The notes beneath the pieces were generated by a model. The model made no database searches. It was not told where the DNA came from and saw only the letters and a program-made list of their open reading frames with translations. From contig CM050454.1 in assembly GCA_027563935.2 (NCBI GenBank), positions 5,856,001 to 5,920,000 on the forward strand: a stretch of DNA of 64,000 bases, written 5' to 3'. A program made the position numbers and the translations under genes. This document shows, in pieces, positions 36,113-48,379 of this stretch. The DNA comes from Costus lasius (taxonomy: Eukaryota; Streptophyta; Magnoliopsida; Zingiberales; Costaceae). Position 1 is the first letter of the stretch. Each line of letters begins with the position of its first letter.

Positions 36113-39100
36113 ATCTGTGCGGAAACATTTATCGAGGATCCACCTTTCTTCTCTACATCAGGTGAACATACTCCGATTTCCGCTTAGATATATTAGTAGC
36201 ATTACTGGAAATTTTTCTACATTTTTTTCATTGTTGGATCTTTTGCTTGCTTTGTTATTAGATTCGATATGCCAAAAATGAGAGTTAGTTGTGGTGTTCA
36301 TTATGTGTTTGGTGAATTATTTTATTTGGAATGACAAAACTTCGTACTTGATTGCCTAAAAATTGGGATTTCAAGTCTCACTCACTAATGCTGCCTCAAA
36401 CGTGCATGGAAAGATTGTTGAGTGAAAGAAAGAACTAGAAGTCCTTCTTTGTTTATCCAAACACAAAAAAATAATTTAAAATTCTAAATAGTTCATTTTT
36501 ATTATGGAACTGAAATTGTTTTCATTTCAGAATTCTTAGGCCATCAAACATTTTTTAATCCAAGAAGGCAGGCGGTGATAGTGGGAAAAATAACACACGT
36601 GGAAAGTGGAATATGATTTTTTTTTCAATTTAAAAATAGAAGATAGTACCGCCTTGCACATGGATGGTTTTGATAATCAAGTCTGAAAAATTAAATTATT
36701 CTTGTATTACTACTTGAGAAGGACTTCCTAAGATTTTATGTTATATATTCCATCACTTAATGCCTTAGTGATAAGGATCCCTAATCTACTACAAACTTTT
36801 CAAATATCTATATACTTTGATGGTGCCTAAGAATATATGGAGAATAGAAGATAAGTGGACAAGGGAGCTCAATGTTTTGGCAAGAAGTTCTTGCTCGTGT
36901 AAATTTGCAATTGTTAATATTCTTAAGAAGGTTTTCATCCTTGCTAATTGTTTAATAAGTGTGTATAATTACCAAGAAATTCAGCACATCTGTTCTTTCG
37001 GTATTTTGCCTGTGACACTTTCGTAAGTGCCAGTGAGTCTACGTCCTTTAAAAAAATTGGTGTTGCTTAAAGCATCATCAATTTATGGAGATTGGTGATA
37101 GTTTAAATGCCACAAGTTTGCATAATTGGTCATAGTTTAAAGCCTTAATCTCGTCAACGTGTTCTCCCCTGTATCAGGGCAGTTGACCTTTTGTATTAGG
37201 CTCAAATTGGCATGCCAGAGTTCTGTTTTAATATTGTTTCATGTTCCATCTAGCCATTGTTATAACATGGGTAGGAACATGTGAACCTTGTGACAAAACC
37301 TGAAATAATTTTGATTTCAGGACGTAGTCGCTGCTTTTGGGAAACATTTTATTTAAGAATAACGCTGAACAGAGTCTGGATTGCCCATATAAAATCAAAC
37401 TGTGCTATTATTTTCTTAGTCAGCTTATCAGCTAGTCCTTGGTAGATTTCCTTATCTATCAACACGTTCTGACTGGTTGCTGGTAGTGTCCAAGCCATAC
37501 AGGTTCTAGAAGTTTTACCAGAAGACTATTATGATCAAATACCTTGATTCAATTGCTATTAAGTCAATCAAAATGATTATACAGACTACAGAGCATTCTC
37601 TTATTTACATGGTAGCTCATTTGGTTTTGTTCTGTAGTCAAGGTTTGATCTCCGCTAGTGTCTCTATAAGCTTTGTGCTTGAAAAAAAAAGTCAACATTC
37701 CTGTTCCAAGTTCATTGAATTGATGCGTATTTAGGCTAGTTACAATGGGTCTATGTTTTAATTCACTTGTAGCGTCTTGTACTCTTATTTGATTCTTGTA
37801 CCCTTTAATATCAATTATTTCTTTAAAAAATATTTATCACTACACAGTTAATTCTCATCTAATCAGTCGTTGTCTTTTATTTAATCCATGATCATAGTTA
37901 TTATGTTTAATACCTTGATTCAGCATGTGCATTGCTATTTCACCTTTATGAAATTGTTTTAGGTAGAGTTAATTTTCATTGGGTTCATGTAGTTTTCTCT
38001 TTGTTTCGTTTTGATCCTCATACAATGGCAATTTCAAAATAACTCTTTTAGGTAGAGTTAACTTCAGTGTTTTTCATCGTGATAGGTTTTTCCCTTGCCA
38101 CCATGGTGATGAGTTTAAAGCATGGAAATATTTTACTTTTGGAAGTAAGATTGTGCACCTTGGACAGTCTTCAGATCGTCTCAAATAATTGTAGGTGGGT
38201 TGCACTATTAAGTTGAAAGTTGGACAACATTTGTTGCAGGTAATACAAAATTGGCATGTCGAATACCACTACATTCTTCTAGCGTAGCAAGACTAATAAT
38301 GGCTATTAATGGCATTTCCAGTTCGGCTGAGCTGTGGTTTAGTTGCATCTAATTGCTCAGTAGCAGGCCAAGCTGCCTCCGTATGATTATAATGTGAAAG
38401 TAACATTTATTGTGCCTGTTAACTGTTTTGTAAATATTCTTTTGTAACTTATGGATCAAGTTTCGTAAATTCATTGAAAAGGAGAAATATTATCTATTAG
38501 ATTGTCCAAGGAAGTCTTACATGAAAAAGAAAGAACCTCTTGCCAACCATTAAAACCTAGCGACAAATCTGAGTAAAAGTAAATACAAAGTTGTTAACTG
38601 TTATGGCTATCATATTTACCAGCTACCAAACTATCGAGCCTTCAAATTTTCAAACATATGATCTTACATTATCACAGAGAAAAGGAAAAAATCAGAATGT
38701 GCAAGAAGAATGCCTTCTTTTTCTTTTAAACTTGTGGGAGCAAACAATTCCACTGGAATTATTTGATTCAATCACAAATGCTTGAGCATAACCCATATTC
38801 TTATCGAGTTTGATTATGTTAGTTGTTACAAAGGTTTTCATTCTTGATTTATATTAGTAAACTGATTTAATCTCAAATCAATGTGTACAGATATCAACAC
38901 AAATTGCATTATTTAGATATACTTTGGATCGGTTCATATGGAGCATGCCACTTTCACTTGTTACATAGTAAGATCTTAAACATTGGTTGATGTTATAAAT
39001 TTTCAATAGTTGCTTTCAATTTGTTGCTTGTGATCGAATAATTTGCTTGAATGATTGATCTTGGATCATATCAATAACAAAACCCCCTTTTTACTTCCCA

Positions 39101-40522
39101 AAGTGGCAACATCAAGAACAATCACTTCTTCACAAAGCATATCTTCAAGCAAAAATCTTCTACCTTCATTTAGAATAACCAAAGATTTTATATCCCCTTC
39201 TCAATTATTAATAATAGGTGAAAGGGAGATTGCGTTGTTTAGAAAGTGTTGAAAGAGACATTTATAACTGAATTAAATAAAGTTATTATAAGACTACCGT
39301 AAGAGTGTCGAGCAATGAGCTAATGCCTAGTAGGTACTACAAGTTTTTTTTGTAAAGCTAATGACAAAATTCTTCAAAAGTTAAATTGAGGTCTTGAGAG
39401 AGATACTTCCATGGAGATAAGGCTGTTAAGAAGTTAAGGTTTTGAGAGGCAAATGTCTAAGTAGAGTTGTGAGGCCAATATTTTAGAAAATTAAGAACAA
39501 ATATAATCTTAAAAAAAACTAAGCTAAGTCCACATGAAGCATAAGACTCAAGATGCTTCATAATTGATACAAATATATTTGAATTTCAAAACTCAAATTA
39601 TGGCAAGAGTAAGCTCACAAGATTATAGTTGCAAAAGCAACTACTAATACATAAACAAACATCATCTATAAAAAGAATATGACCAGAGTTAGACTGAGCA
39701 AAACCTGATCTGATTTGACTCGACACAAAGTTAGGCGGGTTTAGATTAGCTATAATCATGTTCGGGTCATAAACAAGTCAATCCATTTATAACCTAAAAA
39801 TAATCGGATTGTGTCGGGTTATAAACGGGTTGATCCACTTAACCCGATTAAATTATATATTTACATATATAAATTTTAAATATAAGTCTACTTAACTCCC
39901 AGTGCTGGCTCTCCAAATCTCTTTTAGCCTAAAATTTAACTCATACCACAAATCCAAAATTTTATAAATTTTAATTAAAAATTTTATTAATTTATTATTT
40001 ATGTATAAAATATGAATGATAAATTTATAATTGGGTCATGTCGAGTTTAGCAGATCGGGTTAATAAATGACTCATTTAATAAATATATTATTTAAGTCAT
40101 GTCAAGCTAATGCAATTCATTTATGATCCGTTGACTTGAATTACTAGGTCTACAAAGTGATTCTAATTGATTGATTAGCAGTGCAATCACAAATATTAAT
40201 GGAAAAATGAGTTGTGTAGTAGAAAAGGTTTGAGGACAAAGTTCCACTTAACCTAGGCTTTCCTATCTTGATTATAAATACAAATATTTTGTTTAGCCCC
40301 ATAAGGCAAAAATATGTATTTGATGATTCCATAATAAGCAAATTTCTTGTCTTTGATTTTTTTTTTAAATTTTTTTTTTTTTAAAAGATCGAACCAGATC
40401 GAACCTTATTTGACATAGACCGGCACAGGATTAAACTCTGGCAGTTTCAGGTACCGATTCACCGAATCTCTCGAGTCTCGACGACAAAGAACTCTCTTTT
40501 TTTCTCTCCGCTCTTCTCGCCA
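36113..40522. other. Long intergenic stretch, no gene recognised
   Basis: The first few hundred bases are the probable 3' untranslated region of the small membrane protein gene. The rest is AT-rich. Around 39680-40140 there are repeated GGGTT and CGGGTTATAAACGGGTTGAT phrases typical of decayed DNA transposons. The last ~140 bp are the GrpE promoter and leader. Confidence 0.4.
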
Positions 40523-43500
40523 ATGGCTGCAGTCCTGCGAACGCCGCCTCTTCTCTTCTCTCCGCCCGCGGCAGCGGCCCGAGTGACTCCTTTTGAGGCA
40601 CCTAGATGTTTCCAATGCTCCTCGCGGAGGCAGATGCCCCCCTGTGCTTTTAAGTTGAAGCAAAGCTCTCTCTACAACAAGCTTCTTCTGTCCCGAAAGT
40701 TTCCGCTTTGCGCCGCCTATAGGGACACCACAAATGCCGAAGAAACCGCCGGAACAGTGGGAAAGGTATTATAATTTTTCTTTTCATTATTTGCAGTTTC
40801 TTTAGATGAAAAAGGCGAGATCTTTTTGCAGATTTCATCTCGTTGCATTTTTTTTTTCCTTGAAACTGGGCTCCGATTGTCCTTTTGTTGCGATTGTTTC
40901 GTTGATTGATTTTAGATGGTAACGCCAGCGACTGCTGAGTTTTCTTCATGAACTTGGCTGCCTAAAATTTATCGGATAAGTCTTGGGACAAAATGAATTG
41001 AGGACCATAGTAACTTTTAAATTATCACATATTGAAGATTGATTTGAGTACACACATGAAGTAGAATCTGATGATAGTTGGAAATTGACTGCACGAAAGG
41101 TGTCTTTAGATTTTTTTTACTACCATTAGTTTCCACTGTAATAATTATGAAATTTGATTAAAGATGAAAATTTTGCAATCTCTGGTGAGGTTGAAATAAA
41201 GAATCCAAGCAGTAAATTCTTTATTATGCCTTGGAAACTTAGCCGGCCACGGGTCTTGAGCAATTTCAATAAAAAAAAATCTTGTTATTTTCTGCCTTTT
41301 ACCTTTAACTTGTAGTTTGCCTCCAAGTGCCCAATTGTGTTGATTGCTAAGTGAACGAACTGATTATTTTGTGATTGCTAAGAACATATATTTAGATTCT
41401 TCCATCTGAAGTTTAGTTTTGGTAACTTAAATTTCAAGTAGATACGATGGAGTTCCAGAGACAGTATTGTTTGATGACATTGATTTGCAATAAGATTAAT
41501 AGGATTTCATGCAACATTTGCCAATTGCAACTTTGTTTTATAGTTCCTTTAAAAACTTATGGACAGATTGTGCGGACAGTAGAATGCATGACAGTAGTTG
41601 TAAAACTAGTAATAGTTTGTTTTAATGATGAAATAGAGAACCATTGCACAATACTAATTTAATGATCGACCCATTCTCACGTTAGTTTGTACAAAATTGA
41701 TGCTTGATGTTCTAGTTTTCTCTATTATTTTGACCCACTAAATATTCTTAAGCTAAGTAGATACTATGACTGTTGTTGATCACGCCATATGGATCTTAGT
41801 GAATCGGGTTGTATTAGTTATCACTTATCCCTAAAGTACATAGTTGTACCATTTTCACCACTATACCACTAGCCATCTCAACCTTCTCGTAGCTTCCTTT
41901 AGAGTTTAGACTCCTGTTACTTGCTAGTTATTCCTTTCTCCTTGATGGTATAAATACTCCTAGCATTAAATGGATTTTGTATATTTGAGTGATTCAACTT
42001 CTTCTGTATCTTGACTTACTATAAGAGCAAAATTCCATCACTTGTAGCTTTTTCAACTTGAGCCACTGTCATTGGTATTTGCTAGTGTTAACATCTGACA
42101 AAAGAAACTTCTTTCTCCTCTTCAAGCCTTCATCAGTTCATCTTGAACTTCAATTTGTCCACCATCATCTTTGTCTCTCCTAGAACTACATAGAACTGGT
42201 ATTGCCTACTCTAGCACAATATGTTGCCTCTACTGCATTGCCACCTATTAACATTGCTGTCATGATTACAGTTGCCTCTTTATATATTTGACTCATCTTT
42301 GCCTTTTTCTAGGTGAGTTGCTAGTTTTTTCACCACTAGATTCTCTACTTTGAACATCTTTGTTGCCAACCTCATCACTTCATCTTTTTTAACACTTCCT
42401 CTATTGCAACCAAGGTTTTAAGTATTGGTCTGACTTCTGAGAGTATTGATTGGTACCAATATACAGATATATATATATATATACATTAATACATATATAT
42501 ATAGATATGTGTGTGTACATACACATGATACCAACTTTGTACCAGTATGGATCACCATACAAATTGGCTTTAAACCCCTGATTGCAACCAACTTTGTGGA
42601 CATTCTCTTGCACTTAATAATCTACATTTGTTGTGATTAGCAACTCCCAAGTACTCCCTGTCTCTCTTTGTCCCTCTTTTGCACAAATGAATAGCACTTC
42701 AGCTTAGTGTAGACTACTATGATTGTTATAGATATCAGCACTTCACTCTTGCATGTGTATGGGCATGCCAAACTTTTTTGCTTGTATTATAAGTGCAGTT
42801 ATTTGCGTGTAGCTAGTGTCCTACTCCTATCCATCTGGAAGGAACTGATGACACTACTTAATCTTCTTTTGTCTCTATCGATGATATCTTTGCCATGCAA
42901 CAACCACCTACACATTGCAAGTTATGCTTTAGCTCATGGTTGCATCAATTTCACTGCCTTGAGGTTATGGGGATGTTAGTTATATCACAAATTACAAGTC
43001 AGTTATTAATATGCCCATCTTACACCACTACTTTCCATAATGTTATTATTGCATGTTACTTATTTGTTTATCCTTATTATTGATATGAAATCTCATATCA
43101 TACAATAGATTAGTAAGCTTACCTAATTCAGGTTTTTTTTGGTGGAAAATCCCTCTCTTTGTTGAGCTTTCCATTATGACCAATCAAGCCCGTTTTAAGT
43201 GTTTGACCTAACCAAATTTGGTATTGTTTGTAATGGTTAAAAATTTTAGGCTTTTTACTTTGGTCACATGTATACCAAAATAGAAGTGGAAAGTTAACCT
43301 TTAAAATCTTTAAACACATTATTGTCCTTCAAAATCATTATCCTTTAAAAAAGATACTTTGCTATTAGTGTTACTTGTTATTGCAAAGACCATTAGTTAA
43401 TTTAAGTTTTTTAAAACAAAATGGAAAATGATCAAATCCCAAAGGTTATTCTGGTATATTGTATCACATTGGAGTACTGGCACAAGGAGAGGTAACTTGG

Positions 43501-45004
43501 TAAATTGATCTGGCGATGAAGCTCTTTTGGGCATTACTTCCTCAAGTAGTCAAGCTACTTTTATCAAAAGAATTAAGATATGGAGGGTATTGAACTCCTG
43601 ATACATTGTAAAGGGATCATTTCTTGGTTAGTTGCTTGCATGGATGCTAATGACATGAACTTGAAAGCCCTTAATCTCATTGGATACTGAATATACCAAT
43701 ACAAATTTGATTGGAGTTGTTGCTCTAAATTACTCCCTGTAAATTATATTTTTTTCCATTCATATTTATTTTTTTCTGTTCAAAATTATTGTTATACATT
43801 TTTTCAGAACTCTTCAGTAATTAGTCAAAGATCTTCCTTCAAAAGTTATCTAAACTAATTTTGCGATTGTGAAAAATTTACTTTGTCTAAATTCTAGTTT
43901 ATGATCATATGGATACATTGATCACCATTTGTTTCACCTAAATCCATTTATTTTATGATTTTCTAGCTTTCTAGGATTTCTGGTATGTTTACACTAAATA
44001 ATTTTCATTGCAGGACTCTGATGAAGAAATCTCTTCAGCGGATGGCTCAACTGATGGGGGCATCATTGATACAGAAGAAATAATTACTTCAACTTTACTG
44101 CTGTCACTGCAGTCGTACAAAGAGGCTTTGGCAAATAAAGATGAAAACAAAACTGCTGAAATCGAAGCCTTTCTTCTGTCAATTGAAGATGAGAAAATTT
44201 CTCTTTCAATCAAATTTGCTTCTTTGTCTGAAGAACTGTCAACGGAACGTGACCGTGTGCTTAGAATCAGTGCTGATTTCGATAACTTCAGGAAAAGAAC
44301 AGAAAGAGAGAGACTTTCTTTGATGGCAAATGTGCAAGGTGAAGTAATAGAGAGCTTATTGCCTGTTTTAGACAATTTCGAAAGAGCAAAATCTCAAATA
44401 AAGACAGAGACTGAGGGAGAAGTCAAAATTAACAACAGTTATCAGAGCATCTGTAAGCAGTTTCTGGAGATACTGAGCTCTCTTGGTGTTGAAGCTGTTG
44501 AAACCATTGGGAGTTCTTTTGATCCTTTGGTAAGTATCTACTGTTCCCTTCGTGTAGATTTAGCACTCATGTCATGTCTGCTGTCGGCTTACTTATAAAC
44601 ACATTTTGTCAATGTTTGTCTGCGTTGGGAGTGCATTTGATCCTCTGATGAATATGTTTTTGTCGATCTTTCTGTTTGTTTATCTTCCATGAAACTTATG
44701 CCGGGTTGATTATCTGGAGTAATGATTTCTTCATTTCTTGTTTTGCTTATTAGCTCTCCTTTTGTTGTTGAAGCTGCATGAGGCAATCATGCGTGAGGAT
44801 TCATCAGAGTTCGAAGAGGGCATCGTAATTCAAGAATTCCGTAAAGGATTCAAGCTTGGGGAAAGACTCCTGCGCCCATCAATGGTGAAGGTCTCTGCAG
44901 GACCAGGCCCAGATAAGGAGGCGGCAGACGACGATCCTGTGATTGTTGTAAATGAAGACAGTGAAGCCAGCGAAAGCATCGAAGATGATGGCGATTCTGA
45001 ATAA
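40523..45004 (+). CDS. CGE1: Chloroplast GrpE co-chaperone
   Basis: GrpE is the nucleotide-exchange factor of plastid Hsp70. Three exons (40523-40765, 44014-44529, 44774-45004) give 329 residues. The first, serine- and arginine-rich, low in acidic residues (MAAVLRTPPLLFSPPAAAAR...), is the expected transit peptide. An acidic linker follows, then the coiled-coil and GrpE domain: RISADFDNFRKRTERER (165-181), ESLLPVLDNFERA (194-206), and in the last exon LHEAIMRE and VIQEFRKGFKLGERLLRPSM, the family C-terminal signature. An acidic tail ends at TAA. Intron 1 is 3.2 kb. The plastid rather than mitochondrial form is inferred from the transit peptide and the plastid-type tail. No lesions. The symbol follows the Arabidopsis naming and is tentative between plastid paralogues. 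Confidence 0.94.
42455..42520. repeat. AT/GT microsatellite in GrpE intron 1
   Basis: Alternating TA and GT dinucleotides, bordered by TTGGTACCAATA and TGATACCAACTTTGTACCA. The borders suggest the core of a degraded inverted-repeat element. Confidence 0.5.
44624..44658 (+). repeat. Ghost duplicate of the GrpE exon 2 donor region
   Basis: GTTGGGAGTGCATTTGATCC followed by TCTGATGAATATG resembles the exon 2 end ATTGGGAGTTCTTTTGATCC followed by TTTGGTAAGTATC, about 117 bp upstream. The copy has AT where the real donor has GT. It lies inside the intron in the same direction. Confidence 0.55.
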
Positions 45005-45938
45005 TTTGTACAATCGAATCTTCCCCTGCAATTCCTTTTCTTTCTTTGTTTTGCATGCAATTGTGATTCAAAGAGCGAGAAATACTCTTCTTCATTGATA
45101 TCCAGCGTTTATGGAGGAAACTCAACGAAACAATTTTGTAAACTACTGCTGCATTGTGAAATTTAGAAGCTTCTCTAGGGCCTAGGCAGTCAACTGCAAC
45201 AATGTGTACAGTTCGTTGTCATCAGTCTTTCATCTCTGCTATGTGCTTTGACTTTGAAATACTTGTTTATGGAGGAAAGTCAACGAAACAATCAAATAAT
45301 TTTACTCTGATTCAAAACTGGTTAGCTCAAGATAAAAAAAAAATTGCAAGAAATACTGTCACCGTTTTTCTTCTTTTCTGCTAGAGTTTGGGGGCAAGGA
45401 TTGATTGTAATTTGTATGTAGATCTACTCATTAAATTGGGCTTTTACTCTTAGAGAAGGAGCCCAACCCCCTTGCTAGGTGGGCTGAAGACTGTGGCCCA
45501 CTACCGGCATTGAATGCGGGGAGATAACTCAAACCCCGTTCTATGACAGTCCACTCGGGATCGAGGATCGAGAAATCTCAAATCTCAAACTCCAATTTTA
45601 AGGTGCGAGGTGCCTTCGAAAGTATGTTTTCTGATTTTCTCTTGGAATGAATTCCTCAAAAAGTTTTAATCCTTTTTCGTTGCCTTCTTAATTTTCTTTC
45701 GTTCTTCTGTTCCGTGAATTATTGGTAGATTTTTTTTCTCTCGTATTTCCCTCTTCTCTTTTCATTGGTTTCTCAGTTGCTTTCTAGGGTTTATCTGGAA
45801 ATTGGAATTTTGATGATTCAGCGGCCTGGTCGAATACTAATCTCGTGAACCGATGCGATGAACTATCTTGTGTTTTAGGGTTTCTTGATTGTTCTGTTGC
45901 AATCAAGAAAGTCGCTCAAAATTTTGCTCTCGAATGAC
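45005..45938. other. GrpE 3' flank and promoter of the next gene
   Basis: A GTTTATGGAGGAAA-TCAACGAAACAAT phrase occurs twice (about 45108-45134 and 45267-45293), a short direct repeat in the likely 3' region. No gene seen. The last part should hold the promoter and leader of the Cys-rich gene. Confidence 0.45.
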
Positions 45939-46394
45939 ATGTTCGTTCGCTCTCTGTCTGTGTCTTCAAGTCGGGAGGTAGAGAAATCCAACTGCTTGAG
46001 TCTTGCAATTGCGATGGTGGCCATATGGTGGTCCTTGTTAGGCGCTGTAGTTCCAGCCATCGCAGCAGGTCACACCTCTAGAATGAAAGCAAGACGTGCG
46101 GAGGAGCAAAGGCTCAATAGCGCTCGAGGGCGAGAGAAGAACTCAGATGAGATCTTTGTCTGCGAGAGGGTTTGCACTTCGAAGAGGATGCTGAAGAAGG
46201 TGGGCGCATTCTCTAAGGATCCGATTCTTGATACGTGTGTCACTGTGTGCGGCGTGTCTGAGCTCGATGCTTGTGCTGATGCTTGCGCAAGAACTGTGTG
46301 TGTGAATCAACACCAGGTGCCTAATTGGAATGACATTTGCCTTAAAAGATGTCAAAGTGAATGCCTTAGGCTCTCTACATCTTCAACTCAATAG
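45939..46394 (+). CDS. Conserved plant Cys-rich protein of unknown function
   Basis: Single exon of 151 residues. The N-terminus has one hydrophobic segment (about 19-42), which could be a membrane anchor or signal. A basic, charged linker (45-72) is followed by a dense cysteine domain: Cys at 75, 79, 100, 104, 112, 116, 121, 134, 138 and 142, mostly in CxxxC pairs, with the motif NQHQVPNWNDIC. This regular pattern suggests metal binding or disulfide hairpins; neither can be decided here. I recognise the type as a conserved uncharacterised plant protein but cannot name it. The ATG at 45939 is the first in frame after the leader; a later Met at residue 26 is possible. It follows GrpE on the same strand at 0.9 kb, with no functional link evident. 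Confidence 0.75.
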   Translation: MFVRSLSVSSSREVEKSNCLSLAIAMVAIWWSLLGAVVPAIAAGHTSRMKARRAEEQRLNSARGREKNSDEIFVCERVCTSKRMLKKVGAFSKDPILDTCVTVCGVSELDACADACARTVCVNQHQVPNWNDICLKRCQSECLRLSTSSTQ

Positions 46395-47895
46395 GGCACT
46401 TGTTCTTTTGTAATGAGAGCATCAAACTATTAACATTCAAATTATTATTTGATGATTGATGCTTCATTTTCTGTCTTCTGATCTTTTACGTTTTTCTATT
46501 CTTTGCATGCAATTGTAGCTGTTTGAATTGTAGAATTCTATTCGTCTCTTATCCCTTGTTCACTTGTTACTCTTCCGTGTCTTGACATGTGAAAAGAGAA
46601 AGATTTCCATTCATGGTGATTTACTTTCAGTATACATCTCTATTAGAAAACTTCATTGTGCTAGAGTTCTTTCCGAAGGCACATGTATCCTTATGCTTGT
46701 ATGAAAGTGGTGATTTTGCTGAGCAGATGTTGTAGAATTACATTGTAGCAGTATCAGTTAAATTATACTGGGGGAAATTTTGTTTTCTGTGTACATTCAG
46801 ATTCCTTTACAACTAGGCCTTATGAACCAACAGGGTAAGTGATCAAGTACTTGTATAGAAAAGTGCATTCCAAGTTTCATGCTGCTATATGCACTCTCTG
46901 CTGTTGGAGAGATGGGTTTCTTTAACAAACTAATTATCAAATATCTTACTTCTGACATTTTCTTCTCTTTTTGTTGAAAAGATATTCCACACAACTCTAG
47001 TTAGAACTTGTAGAGTAACAACTGCGATCACTTATATTTTGCTTTCTCACTTCAATCTTTCTCTGTGGTAAATCTAGTTGGGTTTCTGGTTGAATTATAG
47101 ATTGGACTGTTTGACTTGTAAAAGTTATAGTTCTTTCTTTGTATGCATGTAGGTAGTTCGGGATTGTAAAAACTTGAGTTGCAGACCACTGAGTTAATTT
47201 TGCCCAGTTTATGTGAATTGTTGAGCTTCAGCGTAGTTGTTCTAGATTATGCTTTGGTTGCTTTGAGAAAGTCAAGAGTTCCTGTATAAGATGTTATGAA
47301 ATAGAACCACTCTTCTGCTCTCTTTCTTCTTTTTTGCTGTAATTATTTTAGTAAATTTTCCTCTTTTATGATAAAAGGGTGTCGTGATTTCGTAATACGT
47401 AGTGTTCTAAATCAATCACCTTTGATATGCTAGAAATGCCACATTTAGTCCTTATCGATCACCAATTAAGATCTTGATGGTAGTTAGCCTTCATTTTGGT
47501 TTTAGCTTGTTGGAAGAGAATCAACAGTGTTGTTCTCAAGTATACTGATGACTTTCATTGTAGCTTATGATATATATACCTTATGTGTGAATGTGGTTGA
47601 GGCAAAAGGACCTTACGTTGGAAGGAATTGCTTAGGCATAAGTGTTTATGATATAAGAAATTTACCATAGATAGAATGTCCTAGGGCAAAAGGAATTTAC
47701 CCTAGGTATAATACTTTGAAGCAAAAGAAATTTAACTAGTCATAATACTTGAATTTACTATGGGCATAATACTTTATTGTGAGGGTTATTGAGGTGGATC
47801 TTAATTTGAACTAGATGGCTAAAGTGAATCGATGAAACTTTTATTTGGTTGAGTTGTCGGATGGCTTAAATAAATCCTATAATGTTTGACATGAG

Positions 47896-47937
<42 letters not shown>

Positions 47938-47983
47938 TTCGATTATACTTTGATTTGAATTTTACTTGACTTAGCAACTTAAA
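46395..47983. other. Intergenic AT-rich DNA
   Basis: 3' flank of the Cys-rich gene. A (TA)n microsatellite lies at about 47899-47935. Near 47610-47770 a phrase like GGCAAAAGGAATTTAC recurs a few times, a decayed short repeat. No gene. Confidence 0.45.
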
Positions 47984-48136
47984 GGCTGTATTTGTTTGGA
48001 TGAAAAAAATAAAAAACACATTGAATCTAGTAGCAAAATTTAATGTGAAATGCTACTAGATTTAATGTAAAATGTTACTAGATTCAATGTGTTTTTCACT
48101 CTTTTCTTTCAATTTTTCGTTTAAGAAAACACAGCC
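47984..48136. mobile_element. Foldback Tourist-like MITE
   Basis: GGCTGTATTT and AAAACACAGCC ends flank an almost perfect inner inverted repeat: AACACATTGAATCTAGTA on the left and TACTAGATTCAATGTGTT on the right. AAA lies on both sides. 153 bp, non-coding. Confidence 0.7.
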
Positions 48137-48379
48137 AAAAGGACGATTGGCAGCACTAAGCAAACCTATGTCTAGAACACAAAGTTGAACCTAAATTATA
48201 TTTTATTATTGTATGTTTTTATAAATTTGGATGACTTAGTGCCCTTGAATTTAAATGGCATGAATTCTTTGAATTTGCATATTTGATTAATAATCAACGT
48301 GTTAACAAGTTGCTTAACATCAATGTTTAACACCTTGCTTAATGTTAGGCCATGAATTGACTTGGTCAATAGCAAATTT

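Noticed and set aside
36300..36560. TGTGTTTGGTG ... CCATCAAACA resembling MITE ends
   Set aside because: Only about nine bases pair and no target duplication is visible.
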